DNA of 64,000 bases from Girardinichthys multiradiatus (Eukaryota; Chordata; Actinopteri; Cyprinodontiformes; Goodeidae): positions 36,257,175-36,321,174 of the forward strand of contig NC_061812.1 of NCBI RefSeq assembly GCF_021462225.1. Reading direction: 5' to 3'. Position numbers and translations under genes: made by a program. Positions within the stretch are counted from its first letter, which is position 1, and each line of letters begins with the position of its first letter. The notes below the pieces were generated by a model that saw nothing but the letters and a program-made list of their open reading frames with translations, had not been told where the DNA came from and ran no database searches. Positions 37,701 to 49,700 of the stretch are shown one piece after another.

Positions 37701-40700
37701 GAGCCCCTCCCAGATGGCCGAGCTTCTCACCCTATCTCTAAGGGAGTGCCCGGCCACCCTACAGAGGAAGCTCATTTCAGTCGCTTGTATCCAGGATCTT
37801 GTTCTTTCATGACCCAATATTCATGGCCATAGATGAGGGTAGGAACGTCGACCGACCGGTAAATCAAGAGCTTCGCTTTTCGGCTCAGCTCTCTCTTGAC
37901 CACAACGGACCGGCACGGTGCCCCCATTACTGCGGCAGCTGCACCAATACGTCTGTTGATCTCCCGCTCCATTCTTCCCTCACTCGTGAACAAGACCCCG
38001 AGATACTTAAACTCCTCCACTTGAGGCAGAAACTCCCCTCCAACCTGAAGAGGACAAGCCACCCTTTTCCGGTCGAGAACCATGGCCTCGGACTTGGAGG
38101 AGCTGATCTTCATCCCAGCCGCTTCACACTCGGATGCGAACCGCCCCAGCGCATGCTGTAGGTATTGACTAGAGGGGGCCAGCAGGACCACGTCATCTGC
38201 AAAAAGAAGAGGCGAAATCCACTGGTCCCCAAACCAGACCCCCTCCGGCCCTTGGTTGCGTCTAGAAATCCAGTCCATAAAAGTTATGAACAGGACCGGT
38301 GACAAAGGGCAGCCGTGGTGCATGTGGGACCGGAGTCCCACATGCACCACGGCTGCCCTTTGTGGACCAAACTCCTGCTCCGCTCGTACAGGGACCGGAT
38401 GGGACCCTAATAAAGGGCCCCCGATTCCATACTCCTGGAGCACTCCCCACAGCGCACCACGAGGGACACAGTCGAATGCTTTCTCCAGGTCCACAAAACA
38501 CATGTGAACCGGTTGGGCAAACTCCCATGAACCCTCGAGTACCCTGTAGAGGGTATAGAGCTGGTCCAATGTCCCACGGCCGGGACGGAAACCACACTGC
38601 TCGTCCTGAAGCCGAGGTTCGACTATCGGCCGGACTCTCCTCTCCAATACCCTGGCGTAGGCCTTACCAGGGAGGATGAGGAGTTTATGCTATCACCATC
38701 TGCTGGGGAAGCAGCATCAGAGCCAGGGACTTAAAAAAGCTCAACAAGCTGGTAAAGAAGGCTGGCTCTGTTCTGGGGACTCCTCTGGAACCTCTGGAGA
38801 TCATTGTGGAAAGACAGATTCTTCATAAAATGAAGAACATTATGGAGAACCCTGAGCATCCTCTTCATGAGACTGTCCTACAACAACAGAGTGTCTTCAG
38901 TCAGAGGCTTCTTCAGATCTGCTGTAAGACGGAGCGCTACAGGAGATCCTTCCTGCCCACAGTCATCAGCATCTACAACGGCTCTTTGAAGAAACCTTCA
39001 TAATAAGCTATAACAACATTTAATTTCCCTTTGGGATTAATAAAGTATTTTTTAATTGAATTGAATATAAATTATCTTAGATCATAGGAAAGGGTTTTTG
39101 AGGACAGGGCAGCTAGTATCACAATTTCGTTCTGACTGAATTAAAATAATAGCAGAGAGTGGTGCTTGAAATCATTATTCTTTTTTCAGCTATTGTTACA
39201 TTGGCTCTCAGAGTGTACATACCTCTATATAAATGCCATGTTTTTGTGATGTGCAGAATTAAATATCTGACCCCCAACACTTTACCCACCTTAAGAAAAA
39301 CAAAATCTGAAAAACAGGAATCCCTGAGCATGATGCTGCCATCCCATGTTTCCTTGTGGCTATAGTGCTCTTTCTGTGATGTGATGTGGAGTGCTGTTCC
39401 TGTGCCAAACAAACCTTCAGGAACTGTGACCATAACACTTTCTCCTAAAAGGATTTGGCAGATTGTAGCCAGGCCTGGTTGTTTTGTTTGTAAGAAGAGA
39501 ATTATTTCTTGTGATCCTGCTGCTTAGTCCAGACATGGGCAATACAGGAGATTGTTGTCACATGTAGGACACAACCAGTCATGTAAGAAATTCCTGCAGC
39601 TGCTTCAGTGTTGCTGTGGGCCTCTTCACAGCCTTCCTGACCAGTTTCAGTCTTGTCATTTCTTTAGGTTTGGAGCAAGGTTCAGCTTTTGTAACGTTAA
39701 TGTTGTTCCATATTTTCTCCAGTTATGGGTTACCTACTTTACTGTGCCACGGTGTGTATATATGATACTGCAATTTTTTCTGTCATTTTATTCGTAACTA
39801 ATATAATACCTTTTGTTCAAAGGGATCCCTTTTATCTATTGTAATCAGCAAAGTTGAGGCTACAGACCCCTGGGGGGTGGGCCTAGGGGAGCCTCAGTAA
39901 ATTGCAGAGAAGATAAAAAAAAAAGAAATAGAATCCAGTTTTTAACATTATCATAAAAAATATAATCTTATTGTTTTTTTATCGTTATTATAAAATATTA
40001 TTTATAATAATATAACTAAAGCTCTGGAGAGAAGTTAGAAAAAAATGTTTCCACTGCTTCACCATGAAGTCATGTGATTATCTGGGCTCCGACTTCCATC
40101 CATAAGATGGACGTTGATCCAGTCCCACCTTTAGCACCTTCAAGGATATTTCAAATACTTTTTCCCAGACATTGCCAGCACGCATTTAAACTGATTTAGG
40201 AACCGCCTTGCCCCCGGTGTCGGTTCTAGTTTGGAATTGAAGTCACAGGAGGAGCTGATTGAGATGACAAATTCAGAGGAGTAAAACAGAACTTTGAATC
40301 TCTTCTCCTCTGTAACTACTGGCTATATGTAAGAAAGGACTATTCCATCTTCGCTGACGAGGTACTGAAATGCCTTCTCCCTTTTCCAACAACCTACTTG
40401 TGTAGGTCTGGCATTTCAACTTTAAAGGTACTGGAAAAAAAACAGAGCATGTCTAGGTGTGGACAATGACATACGTATGGCACTACAGTTTTATCTGATT
40501 TGGTATTTTAACAATAACACATTTTTAAAAACATGTAGGTATTGTTTTATAACATCTTCAAGAAGGAAACACTAATGAATATTCATTATTTTTAATTCTC
40601 TGTTCTGATCCGAAAACGTTTTGTCACAACCCTTTTTTGAGCCATATCAGTACATCTTGTGGGTTTTCTTTTTTTCTCTATGTGCTGGTTTTATCTGCAG

Positions 40701-40919
40701 CAGTGGGCGTCCCTCTACCAGCCCCTGATTTTCAACTGTGAAGTTAGCCAGACGGATTCTGCTGGAGATGTGTTTCTAAACAAACTGGACCCCACAAAGG
40801 CCTTCAAAGGCAAAGTCAAGGTACCACCTCCCAAGAAGAAGCAGTTGACCCAGTGCGGCTCAGGAGGTACTGCTAAACACCAAGGGAACACAGGAAGACA
40901 CAGTGGAGCAAAACGGTGA
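34754..40919 (+). CDS. tpgs2: Tubulin polyglutamylase complex subunit 2
   Basis: Coding exons 34754-34829, 34944-35023, 35105-35192, 36096-36236, 36404-36517, 36624-36787 and 40701-40919 total 882 nt (293 residues plus stop; human about 300). Landmarks: MEDTKDAFVF start; LTLGITRILENMPGV; WEQKNTCILPEDLRDFYLTT; DGFTLTWSVKLDE; FDSRSRIYELDSC; EIWFLDRSLCWHFLTATFTA; ITHLGLPEWQYAYTPYG; FLNKLDPTKAFKGK; basic C-tail GRHSGAKR. The LPEDL...FY...DGF...W block is SMI1/KNR4-like. TPGS2 is a non-catalytic subunit of the TTLL1 polyglutamylase complex that adds glutamate chains to tubulin in cilia and neurons. Intron 6 (3.9 kb) is filled with transposons. The start is the first ATG in frame and aligns with the human N-terminus. 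Confidence 0.95.
35320..35880 (-). mobile_element. Tc1-like relic in tpgs2 intron 3
   Basis: Begins ATGTCCATGTACTGTACAG, the inverse of the right end of the Tc1 relic at about 32430-32460, so the two belong to one family. The interior (GGTTTATATCAGGTCAATTTG, ATTTTGAAGGCC) is degraded with no long frame. The right terminus is unclear. Confidence 0.65.
36870..37415. mobile_element. Sleeping Beauty-type Tc1 relic, cut by Rex3
   Basis: The left end has TTTACATACATAAGTG, like the TTTACATACA ends of the salmonid/Sleeping Beauty subgroup. The reverse strand then reads TGTGGAAGTATACCCAAAAT and CCAAGTCATACAG, features of that subgroup's 3' region. The relic stops at the Rex3 3' end near 37421. Confidence 0.65.
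37421..38683 (-). mobile_element. Rex3 (RTE-clade) retrotransposon, 5'-truncated
   Basis: Minus-strand frames 37772-38647 and 37434-37817 give the RT core and C-terminus: CGFRPGRGTLDQLYTLYRVL, MCFVDLEKAFDCVPRGALWG, LLFADDVVLLA with the catalytic DD, EEFKYLGVLFTSEGRMEREI, then SQLRWLRHLYRM and RPRTRWRDYVSRLAW. The 3' end is complete; the 5' half (endonuclease and RT start) is missing, the usual truncation. Sequence matching the published Rex3 PCR primer site (GTGACAAAGGGCAGCC) is at 38299. A frameshift near 37800 and the foldback at 38302-38363 damage it. Confidence 0.9.
38302..38363. repeat. Perfect 29-bp inverted repeat inside Rex3
   Basis: Arm 38302-38330, four-base loop CGGA at 38331-38334, arm 38335-38363; all 29 pairs match. 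The right arm begins GTCCCACATGCACC and ends GGCTGCCCTTTGT. The second Rex3 copy (56985-57050) has no foldback here, so it arose after divergence. The open frame is kept across it. Confidence 0.97.
38684..39070 (+). mobile_element. L2/Rex1-like LINE, 3' fragment
   Basis: An open frame from 38691 to the TAA at 39001-39003 encodes the RT C-terminus (ITICWGSSIRARDLKKLNKL, LVKKAGSVLGTPLEPLEI, NPEHPLHETVLQQQSVFSQR, CCKTERYRRSFLPTVISIYN). It is followed by TTTCCCTTTGGGATTAATAA and an ATTGAATTGAAT tail, the standard 3' end of fish CR1/L2-Rex1 elements. It is truncated at the 5' side exactly where the minus-strand Rex3 copy begins. Confidence 0.82.
39090..39750 (-). mobile_element. Tc1-like relic in tpgs2 intron 6
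   Basis: The minus strand of 39119-39433 reads GTALHITSQKEHYSHKETWD and GSIMLRDSCF, the middle of a Tc1 transposase (GGGSIMLWG). Sequence to about 39750 matches reverse-strand 5' coding region of such elements. Ends are not distinct. Confidence 0.65.
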
Positions 40920-43799
40920 AATCAATCCAATCTAAGAGAGAGACATTTGCTGCCATGCTGCTTTGTTTTTGCCTATTTCACCACCACATCTTAAAAAGAC
41001 TGATCTACCATCGTCTGTTTGTTGGACGGTTAACCGCGGCTCCTTGTAATGCAAGAGCATGTTTGCAATATTAAGTAGCATGCATAGTCTATAACCAGGA
41101 TTTGAATGGCCAAGCTTGTGTTTAGTTTGGTATTTATAAGACACAAGTAATGCTATATGTTGAAAGAATTGAAGCTTTACCAGCTTGGGCCGGTTACTAG
41201 TTTCAAGGTATACAAAAGTTCTGCAAAAAAAATCACGTCATCGCGTCGTTTTTTTTATTTTTATTAATTTGCAAAGAACACAGAGAATCATGGTGTTTAA
41301 ACTAAATAAATACCACCCATCACCAGCTAATATTAGCTGGTTAGCTTCTCAGTGTTTGTCTGTGGAAAGCACAATGGCAGAAGGGTATAGAAATGTGCGC
41401 CATAAGCATTTGAAAACTATTGATGTGTTTAGCAGGTATTTATTTTCTATTTTTCCTTATTTATATGTCTAAAATTCAAAGTAATATTGTTATTTATTGT
41501 TTTATGGGCTGCACAGTGGCACAGTTGGTAGCACTGTTGCCTTGCAGCAAGAAGGTCCTAGGTTCGATTTCCGGCCGGGGGTCTTTCTGCATGGAGTTTG
41601 CATGTTCTCCCTGTGCATGTGTGGGTTCTCACCGGGTACTCCGGCTTCCTCCCACAGTCCAAAGACATGCCTATTAAGTTAATTGGTCTCTCTAAATATC
41701 CCTTAGGTGTATGAATGAGTGTGTGCTTGGTTGTTTGTGTGTTGCCCTGTGATGGACTGGCGACCTGTCCAGGGTGTACCCTGCCTCTCGCCCATAGACC
41801 AGCTCCCTGCGACCCACTATGGAATAAGCGGTAGAAAATGACTGATTGAATTGGCACCTTGTCTTATCTTCACTTTGGCTTTGTTAGTCGCTCATGTTAA
41901 AAATAATTACTGAAAAAAAACAATTCCATAAAACATTTTCTATTAAATTAGGAACAAATCTTTATTTTCAATTCTTAAAATTGTCATATTTTTTGCTGCA
42001 AGGAATCCTAAAAGGGAACTGCTTTATGGTCATGAAGTTATGTGAATGTCCCCAGCTAATTTTTAAACTTTGCCATTAAGGTATCCAAGTATTTCAGCTT
42101 TGGCCCGACCTACTTCTGTACCATATGGTGTTCAGTTGAGTAAAGTTTTATTTCATAGTTTACACAGATTTCTTTTTTTTTTTTTTTTTTTGAGATGGAA
42201 ATTTAAGCAAAAACAATTAAATGAATGCAGAATGACTAAAACTATTGAAAATGATCTGGTTTTCTTTAATAGATAGAAATTTGCTGAAAAAAATTGAAGG
42301 GGTTGAAAACCAGTTACATCTAATTTTACGTATGTCCAATGGCATTGTTTCTCAAGCCCAGTATAAATATTTCAACTCACTGAAAAGAAAGTTAGGAGAC
42401 CCTAAAAAATCTATGCTTCTGCTACTTCCTAGTTTGTCTACTAAAGTCAACTAAAATAAAGTAAGATTTGTTAAATTCTATTCTAAAACAAAAATAATAG
42501 AGGACTAAATTGTGAATAAAACTATAAGTCATTTTAGTCAAAAGAGTACAGTTAAAACTAAATGTGCTTTCAAAATAAACCTTCTGCTTAACTGTTGTGT
42601 TTTGTTAAATTATGGATAAATCATAAAAAGTCTGAAATCTTTTGTCCAATTTACTTACATATAATTTTCTAAAGATTTTATATGACACCACTTTTGTGTT
42701 AATAGTGGTTCTGATCCCTGTTGGGACCAGTTTGACCAGGAAATATGAGAGAATATGACTACTGATCAACCTAAAATAGCTCAAAGTGTCCTCTGCCAGT
42801 ACATATTATTTATTCAAGTCAGAAACCCATGTTTCCTTACAGCAAACTATAGACAAAATTCAGCAAATTCCTTTAAACTATTGGTTGTTGGGTTCAAAAT
42901 GTTTCTAAAATGTATACCAACTGACACATGGTCCTTGCTAAAAATCCTGTGTCAGGCAGCTAGTTCGTACTAGGAAAAAAATAGAAAAAGATGAAAAGTC
43001 TAAATATTTAATACAAAATAGTGAAGGGGGCAAAATGACCCTATGTGAATGTGTGTGCATATATGTGTGCATATAAAGACTTGTTCTATCAATAAGCCAG
43101 GCCTCAGAAGAAAGTTAGATTTTTTCTCTTGACGCAGGCTATAGTTTTGTGTATGTTACACTTTCTTAAATGTTTAGGAACACTGTTACTCTTCTGTGTT
43201 AGTTTATTCACTGTTGATAAACTAAAGTGAGAGACATGTATATGAATTTATTACAACATTTTAAAGCATCTGTCACATTTCACATCAAAACAAATCTGAT
43301 CAGACACCAAGAATGAAAATGTTGTCTCTTGACTGCTGTGCATTGGACTGATGGAAATGTATGCAAGTGAATTTATGTATTTTGGTCCTTGTGCTGCTGC
43401 CCTTTGAACTCTGCGACGGGCTGGCTCCTGCTGCTTCTATTTATTTTCAAAAGTTGTTTACTTCTCCTTGCATACACTGACATTTCATGAAGGACCCCAG
43501 GCCCAGATCACTGCTGTATGATTTTTTTTTTTGCCTTATATTTATGTCTTTCAAGCTTGCCAAAGTGTCATTTCCCAACATTAGATAAAACAAATGATAA
43601 AAAAGTCTGTTTTTATCATATGTGTTTTAAATATTTGAATTCCTGTTTAAAATTTGCATAAATAAGAGAGCAGAAAAAAAGTCACAGATTAATCTAATTG
43701 TTTATGATTATCTGCACTGCAGTTATTGTTAAAGTGCTTCAGAAATGTTGTGTAGCATGTTTCAACAGCATCCTCAGATCATCACAGCTGTACAATCTC
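40920..43799. other. tpgs2 3' UTR and tpgs2-aqp7 convergent spacer
   Basis: tpgs2 and aqp7 converge here. The tpgs2 3' UTR starts at 40920; AATAAA-type hexamers occur in AAACTAAATAAATACC (about 41305) and CTAAAATAAAGTAAG (about 42453), neither decisive. A SINE sits at 41505-41850. The rest, 41870-43799, is AT-rich with no coding signal and should include the aqp7 3' UTR on the right. Confidence 0.6.
41505..41850 (+). repeat. tRNA-derived SINE
   Basis: A full-length-looking SINE. RNA polymerase III A box TGGCACAGTTGG at 41517-41528 and B box GGTTCGATTTCC at 41561-41572 give the tRNA-like head; the body includes TCTGCATGGAGTTTGCATGT, CCGGCTTCCTCCCACAGTCC and TTAAGTTAATTGG; the tail includes GATGGACTGGCGACCTGTCC and ends AATAAGCGGTAGAAAATGAC. 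Other copies are at 51903-52170 (+) and 2566-2690 (-). Confidence 0.85.
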
Positions 43800-46700
43800 T
43801 TAGCTGTTTCCATTTGTTTCAAGTTTCACACATACATCAGAACAAATGTTTCGCTCTTTCTTCAGCGGGAGAGACTCATCCTCACTGGTGTCAATATCCT
43901 GTCCAGAGAAGCGTGGGTGTTGCATTTCTACAAATACCTTGTACACCCCTGCTCCCAGCACTCCTCCAATGGGAGTAGCCACTAGTGGGACCCACCACCA
44001 CCCATTTCCAGACCTACACGGAGAATGACACAAATTTCAGAAAGCTAGGATTGATAAAAAAGGACATACTTTATCTGAAAATTTAACAGGCCCATATCTT
44101 AAAAATCCCTTGTGTTTACCTGAACACATCAGATCCCCAGCCTGCAATTGCTGTGAAGACCCTAGGTGCGATGTCTCTGGTGGGGTTGATAGCATAACCA
44201 CTGTTGCTGCCCAAAGAGATGCCAATGAGTACCACCAGGAGACCCACAAAAATAGGTTCAGTTCCCCTGGCACCTGGTTTGTTCTTTTGGTCAGATAGGG
44301 CCATCAGGCACAGCAGCAGCATTGCTGTGCCAAACACCTGGCACGCACAACACAAATAATAATAAAGCTGCTTTCCACAGTGTAAAAACAATATATCAAG
44401 CTCTAGACATCTCATGGTGCTCAGTTTAATCTATCATCTGAAAATGGAAACAGTATGGCACAGCTGCTTCAATGCATCAAAAATCAAAGCAAATGCATTT
44501 GTTATAATGCAAAAGTCCAGACTATAATGTTTCACCATTTATTTTCTATGGTTAAAAATAAACCTTCACTGTGTTTGGTATCCACCGACTTAACTTTTAA
44601 AAAATAATCCAAAAAACAAAAATTCAAAATAAACATTTCGTATGAACAAACAAGAAAATTAGAATTTTTTTTTAAAGGCAATAAACTGATGTGCTGATTT
44701 AAAATGATAAAGCAGATCGTTGTAATCTCTGTATAAGTATCTACACTTTGCAGCACTCAATCCTATCTGCAGATGGGACTGTGGAAACAAGAAGGGTGTT
44801 TGTAAAACAATTCCAGAAAGAAAAGGGATGATTGCTATAAAAAAAAGTATTTGTGCTTGTAATTCTTTATTTGAGTTTCAATGACTACCTGGTCAACAAA
44901 GCCACCAATCAAGGAGAGGTATGGTGCAGGATAAGTGGCAAAGATCCCACCGGTGGCCCTTTCACCAGTTACAGTCAGGTTTCCACCACAATAGTCATAA
45001 ATGGCCTCTGTAAGTGAATTGACATACCTTTTAATTTGAAACCATCAAAAACAGCACTAACCCTGTAAATGGTGCATATTAACAGTAGACCTACCATAAT
45101 AAATAGCATAAATCGTTGCTGCTGCAAGAAACGACCCAAATAGCTGTACAAAAATATACAAGGGCAGCCTCTTCCATGGTAAGCGGCCAAAAACACACAT
45201 TGTGAAGGAGACTGCTCCATTCATATGGGCCCCTGGAGGGAGAATAAAGGGATATAAGAATTATATCCTCTACACATGGACACCAAAGCCTTTTAAATCA
45301 TTGTAAGGGGTATTTTCTCTTACCAGAGACATTTCCTCCAACCTGAACCCCCATTGCAACAGCCAGCCCAAAGCCAAGGTTGATGCTGAGGTACTGTCCA
45401 AATACTCCTTGGCTGGTCACGACCTGGGCCACAGAACCCAAACCTAACGCCTGTACACATGATTTTTGAAGGGAATTTTTGAATTCCGGTTCATAAAAAA
45501 CTGGATTTTAAGTGAATGTTAAGTTTTCTTCGACAAGATCATGTGTGAATCTGTAAGCCGGTCAGAAAGTAAACCTCGTGACCAATCCTAATTTTCATAC
45601 ATTCTCCCACTGTCATGGTCTGTTAGTGTTAGGTGTTTGAGTTTCTTTCATGTTTGTTTCTTTGTCATTGTTTATATTCCTTTGAGATGCCATTTTAGCT
45701 TATTCCTTGTAAACTTATTTATTGTGTTCCTGTACATTTCTTCTCTCTCTGGGATTCTTCCCAATGTTTCTGTGTATCTCTGTTCAGCTCCTGTATCTTA
45801 TTCTCCTCTCTCCCTCAGATCAATCTGCCCTCATTGGTCTCAGCTGTTCCTCATTTCCACCAGATTACTCCCATCTGTTTTGCCATGCCTTCTTCACTTC
45901 TTCCTCTGTATATAAGCTATCTGGTTGTCATTGTTCATTGCTTGTTTCTTTCGTTACTCTGCTTCATGCCGGATGTGCCGTTTCCTCATCTGTCTGCTTT
46001 TGCTGTGCTGTATTTCCTGTTTCCCATTTGCAATGTCATCTGTAAGTTTTTTTCTGTTTAAGCTTTCATTAAAGTGCCACGGTGCCCATCCCAAGTGCTT
46101 GTCTGCAGTTTGGTCCCCATTTTAACACACAACAACTGACACCCACTGGGACTTACAACTTAAATAAAATACCCTGATGATGTTCTGCCTTTTTGCTCAT
46201 TTCTGTCTACTTAATACCTTAAGCTGTTGTCTTTGTTTAAACACCTTACCACCATCAAACAGCAGCTATGTAACAACTACTTATAGGTGAATCCAGTAAA
46301 GACTGAAACCTTTTGTACTGCCCCCAAATAGGTCCAATCTGCAGTCAAGAAACACTTTGATGCATTAGGCTTAACTATTCAGCCAACCTTAGAAACATCA
46401 GTTAGTTTTGATTCTACGTTGTCTTTGGAGTTTCATTCTAAACTAACAATAAAGAACTGCTTCTTTCAACCAAGAAAGAATAGTCTTCAAAACTATTGAA
46501 GACTATTGTCTCCTAATCTCATGATTAGGAGACAATAATCATGCTTTCTTCTCTTCATGCCTGGCATTTTTACATGTTCAGATAAGAAGGAGCTTGACCA
46601 TCTTTAGTCAGTCCAAAATACAGCTGCACAGCTTTCAGCAAACACAAAAGAGAGACAACATACTGCACACATTTTAGTGTCTTTGAACTGGTTGCGTTGA

Positions 46701-49700
46701 TGTTTTGAAATCCTTTTTACATTGCTAAGTCAATACAAGAATTACATTAGCAACCCAAATGATGATCAATAGGATTGTGGCAGGTCTGCCTTTTCCAAGG
46801 GCAACTTCAAGTTACCCCAGCAGCTCAGAAAAACAAAAAAGCAACCCAAACCAAGTGAGTTGAGCAAGCCCCGGAATGAGGGTAAGAAACGCACTGAGGT
46901 GCCGGGCTCAGAGGCCATCTCAGTGGTGGCTAGAGACACCAGCAGAGAGTCTCTGGAAAGAAGCCAGATGTGACAGAGAGTGCAGAAGCAGTCAATGGAG
47001 GAGGCAGATCAATCTCAATCCCCTCAGAGAACTTGGAAACAGTTATTTGAAGAGGTAGGCTTTCAATAGAAACACAGGAGCATAAAATGGAAGGTGGACC
47101 CTCGCTGGCCCCCTTGAGACAGAAGTAAGCCACCCCCCACCCCCTTGATGGACCTAGGTACCCAACAAGGTAGACTGAGATGAAGTGCTGCTTGTGGCGG
47201 TGACTGACATCGCTGTGGCACTTTAAGACAAGGTTGGGGTTTTGGAGGTGTCAGGTGATCTGGGACACTGTGCAACAGAGGCTGATGATGATAATCATCA
47301 TCATCTGATAGCAGAGGTGGGTAATCCAGGTCCAGAAAGTAAAAGCCCTGCTTGGTTTTCCTTCATTCTGTTCAATTAACCAAGTGATTAGTCTCTGTCT
47401 ATGTTGTGGCGCTGGAAATGCAAATGGTTGGAACTAATCTCTGTACAGAGTTTTACTTTCTGGACCTGGATTACCCACCTCCGTCTGATAGAATGTGCAG
47501 AAGAAGATGGTTGTGAAGTTTTCCAAACTGTAGACAAAGGCTCTGTACCCAAACTGGAGGGCTGGGGTGTGCTGCATAGGATTTCTCCTTCATCACTAGT
47601 GGTGGTGGGATTGGATGGAGCAAACATCCACAGTGTCAAATTCAGGCTAAGAACCAGGATGGTGAAAGAAATGAAGACGTGACAGAGAAGAATAACATGG
47701 AGAGATGCAGAAGTGGGGAGCCATGGGCAGCCATTGGGTGCCACCGAGATGAGTGACGATCGGCCTTGCTCCCCGGAGATCACACTCCTACACTTGATAG
47801 TCTTCAGAGTGGGTTATATTTACTCAAAACAGCATTGTCCACCTGGATACTGCTTCCCTTGTTGGTCAGATCTTTCTATTATGTGTGTAGGAGTCAGACC
47901 CAAAAGCGGACAAGAGGGGCAGTCTTTAGATATTAAAGACAGACCGATTGAAATTCAGAAAGAAACACAAAGAGAACAACAACAGGGAACATGCTAGAGA
48001 GGCAGACAAACCATGGAGAAGTATGGCAAAGACGTGACAAGGAGTGACTGAAAACTGGAGACTTAAATGCTGGGGAGGTGAATAATTAAAGTCATTTTCT
48101 TTATTACACTCTCATTTGAACAATGGAGGACCAAGGTTTTGTAACTAATAAATAACATCTACCAGCTATCATGAATGGTGAGGTTTGTACTGGACCAAAG
48201 TGCAGTAAGGAATTTGGGAGGCATAGAGGGTGAAAAAGAATTTAATAATGCAAAAAATACAAAACTTGCAGACAGGCTCGAAGAAAACAGAACATGGAGC
48301 ACGGAACAAAGAATAAGGCAGGTAAATGGATCATAAGGCAGTACAACGGAGGGATCCAGTGTGGAACAAAGAGAACTGTTAAGTTTATATACTGAGGCAA
48401 GAGTAGAGAAATGACAGACAAATGAGAAAAGCTTATCAGAGGAAATGAGTTGCTGCTGAGGCAGGGAGAGAAAGGTAGAGCAGCTGAAGGAGGGAGGCTA
48501 ATTACATGTAAAAACACACAGAAACACAGAGAAACTAGGAGTAGAATCTAACCAAAATATAACAGTAAAATAAGTTCTAGCTGTATAAAGTAAGCTGTGT
48601 TAAACCTTTTTTTCTGAGCTTTTGCAGGAATGGAATCTGAGCCAGAGATTCCTTCAGAAATTATGGTGTCTCTAATTACGTCAAGTGAAACAGCTTCCTT
48701 CATCTACTGCCCTGCAAGATGATAGTGTAGGAATTACCAGCATCACACGTCTTCCTACTTGGCGGTCCGGTGAGCAGAAGCTTTTCCCCCTCCCAGTTGT
48801 TACTAATAGTAGCCGCCACAGCTTCTTTGTTTGCCGTTGGTAAAATCTGCTCAGCTAAAACGAACAGGCCTCGAAGCCTCGAAGCTAGTCTATTTGTTCC
48901 ATGGTTTTAAAGTCACACTTGTGCTCATATACACATTAATGTTTGTATTAATGGCATTTCAGGCACATGTGAAACTAAAAGGGTTGCTAAATGAGCTCCT
49001 TTTGTTTGTTAGCTAAAAGCTCTAAGTCCTAATGTCAGCACCAGGAAGGTAAAATGTACATCCACCTCGTCACCATCTTGTGAGAGTCTATAGATGTTCC
49101 TCTCCGACATTTTAATAGCCTATTACCCCATGTGATGGCTAGATAAAATAACATTAAGATGAATTATCCAAAAGATTATTCATTTCCAATTTAGCAAGTA
49201 AAATTTCTTAAAATTTGTTTTTACCAAATCAATGGGGGCTAATCAAAACAACATTAAGAGCCATTGTCCAAAAAAGATGGTTTTTAAATTCAGTCAATAA
49301 TATTATTTTATTAAAATAATGTTTTACTTACCTTCTGATTTTGCATTGTGACTGGTTGTTTGAAGACACAACTTGTTATCCTTAACTAGTTTAAAAACAA
49401 AATTGACCTATTTCTCAATTTCCTCAAGATTAACCTTGGTTCTTCAACATAAATATCCACGTTGAACTTTCATATAATGGCATGATTTTATTGGTCATGG
49501 TTTTCAACCATTTTATTTGTGCCAATATAATACTTGACAACAAAAAAATAAACTGATTTTCAATACTTTTATAACATGTACAATTTGTTTTGTTGACTGT
49601 GGGTACAAATTACACTTCGGAAGGGACAATATGACAATGAGTAGGTACGAAACTGGAATAAATGATACAAACTGGCCAAGGGGCAAATGAAGCTAGAGTC

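Noticed and set aside
37271..38679. Plus-strand frames of 60-127 codons
   Set aside because: They are antisense shadows of the minus-strand Rex3 RT gene.
41505..41590. tRNA gene suggested by A and B boxes
   Set aside because: The sequence does not fold into a tRNA cloverleaf with a plausible anticodon arm and continues into a SINE body.
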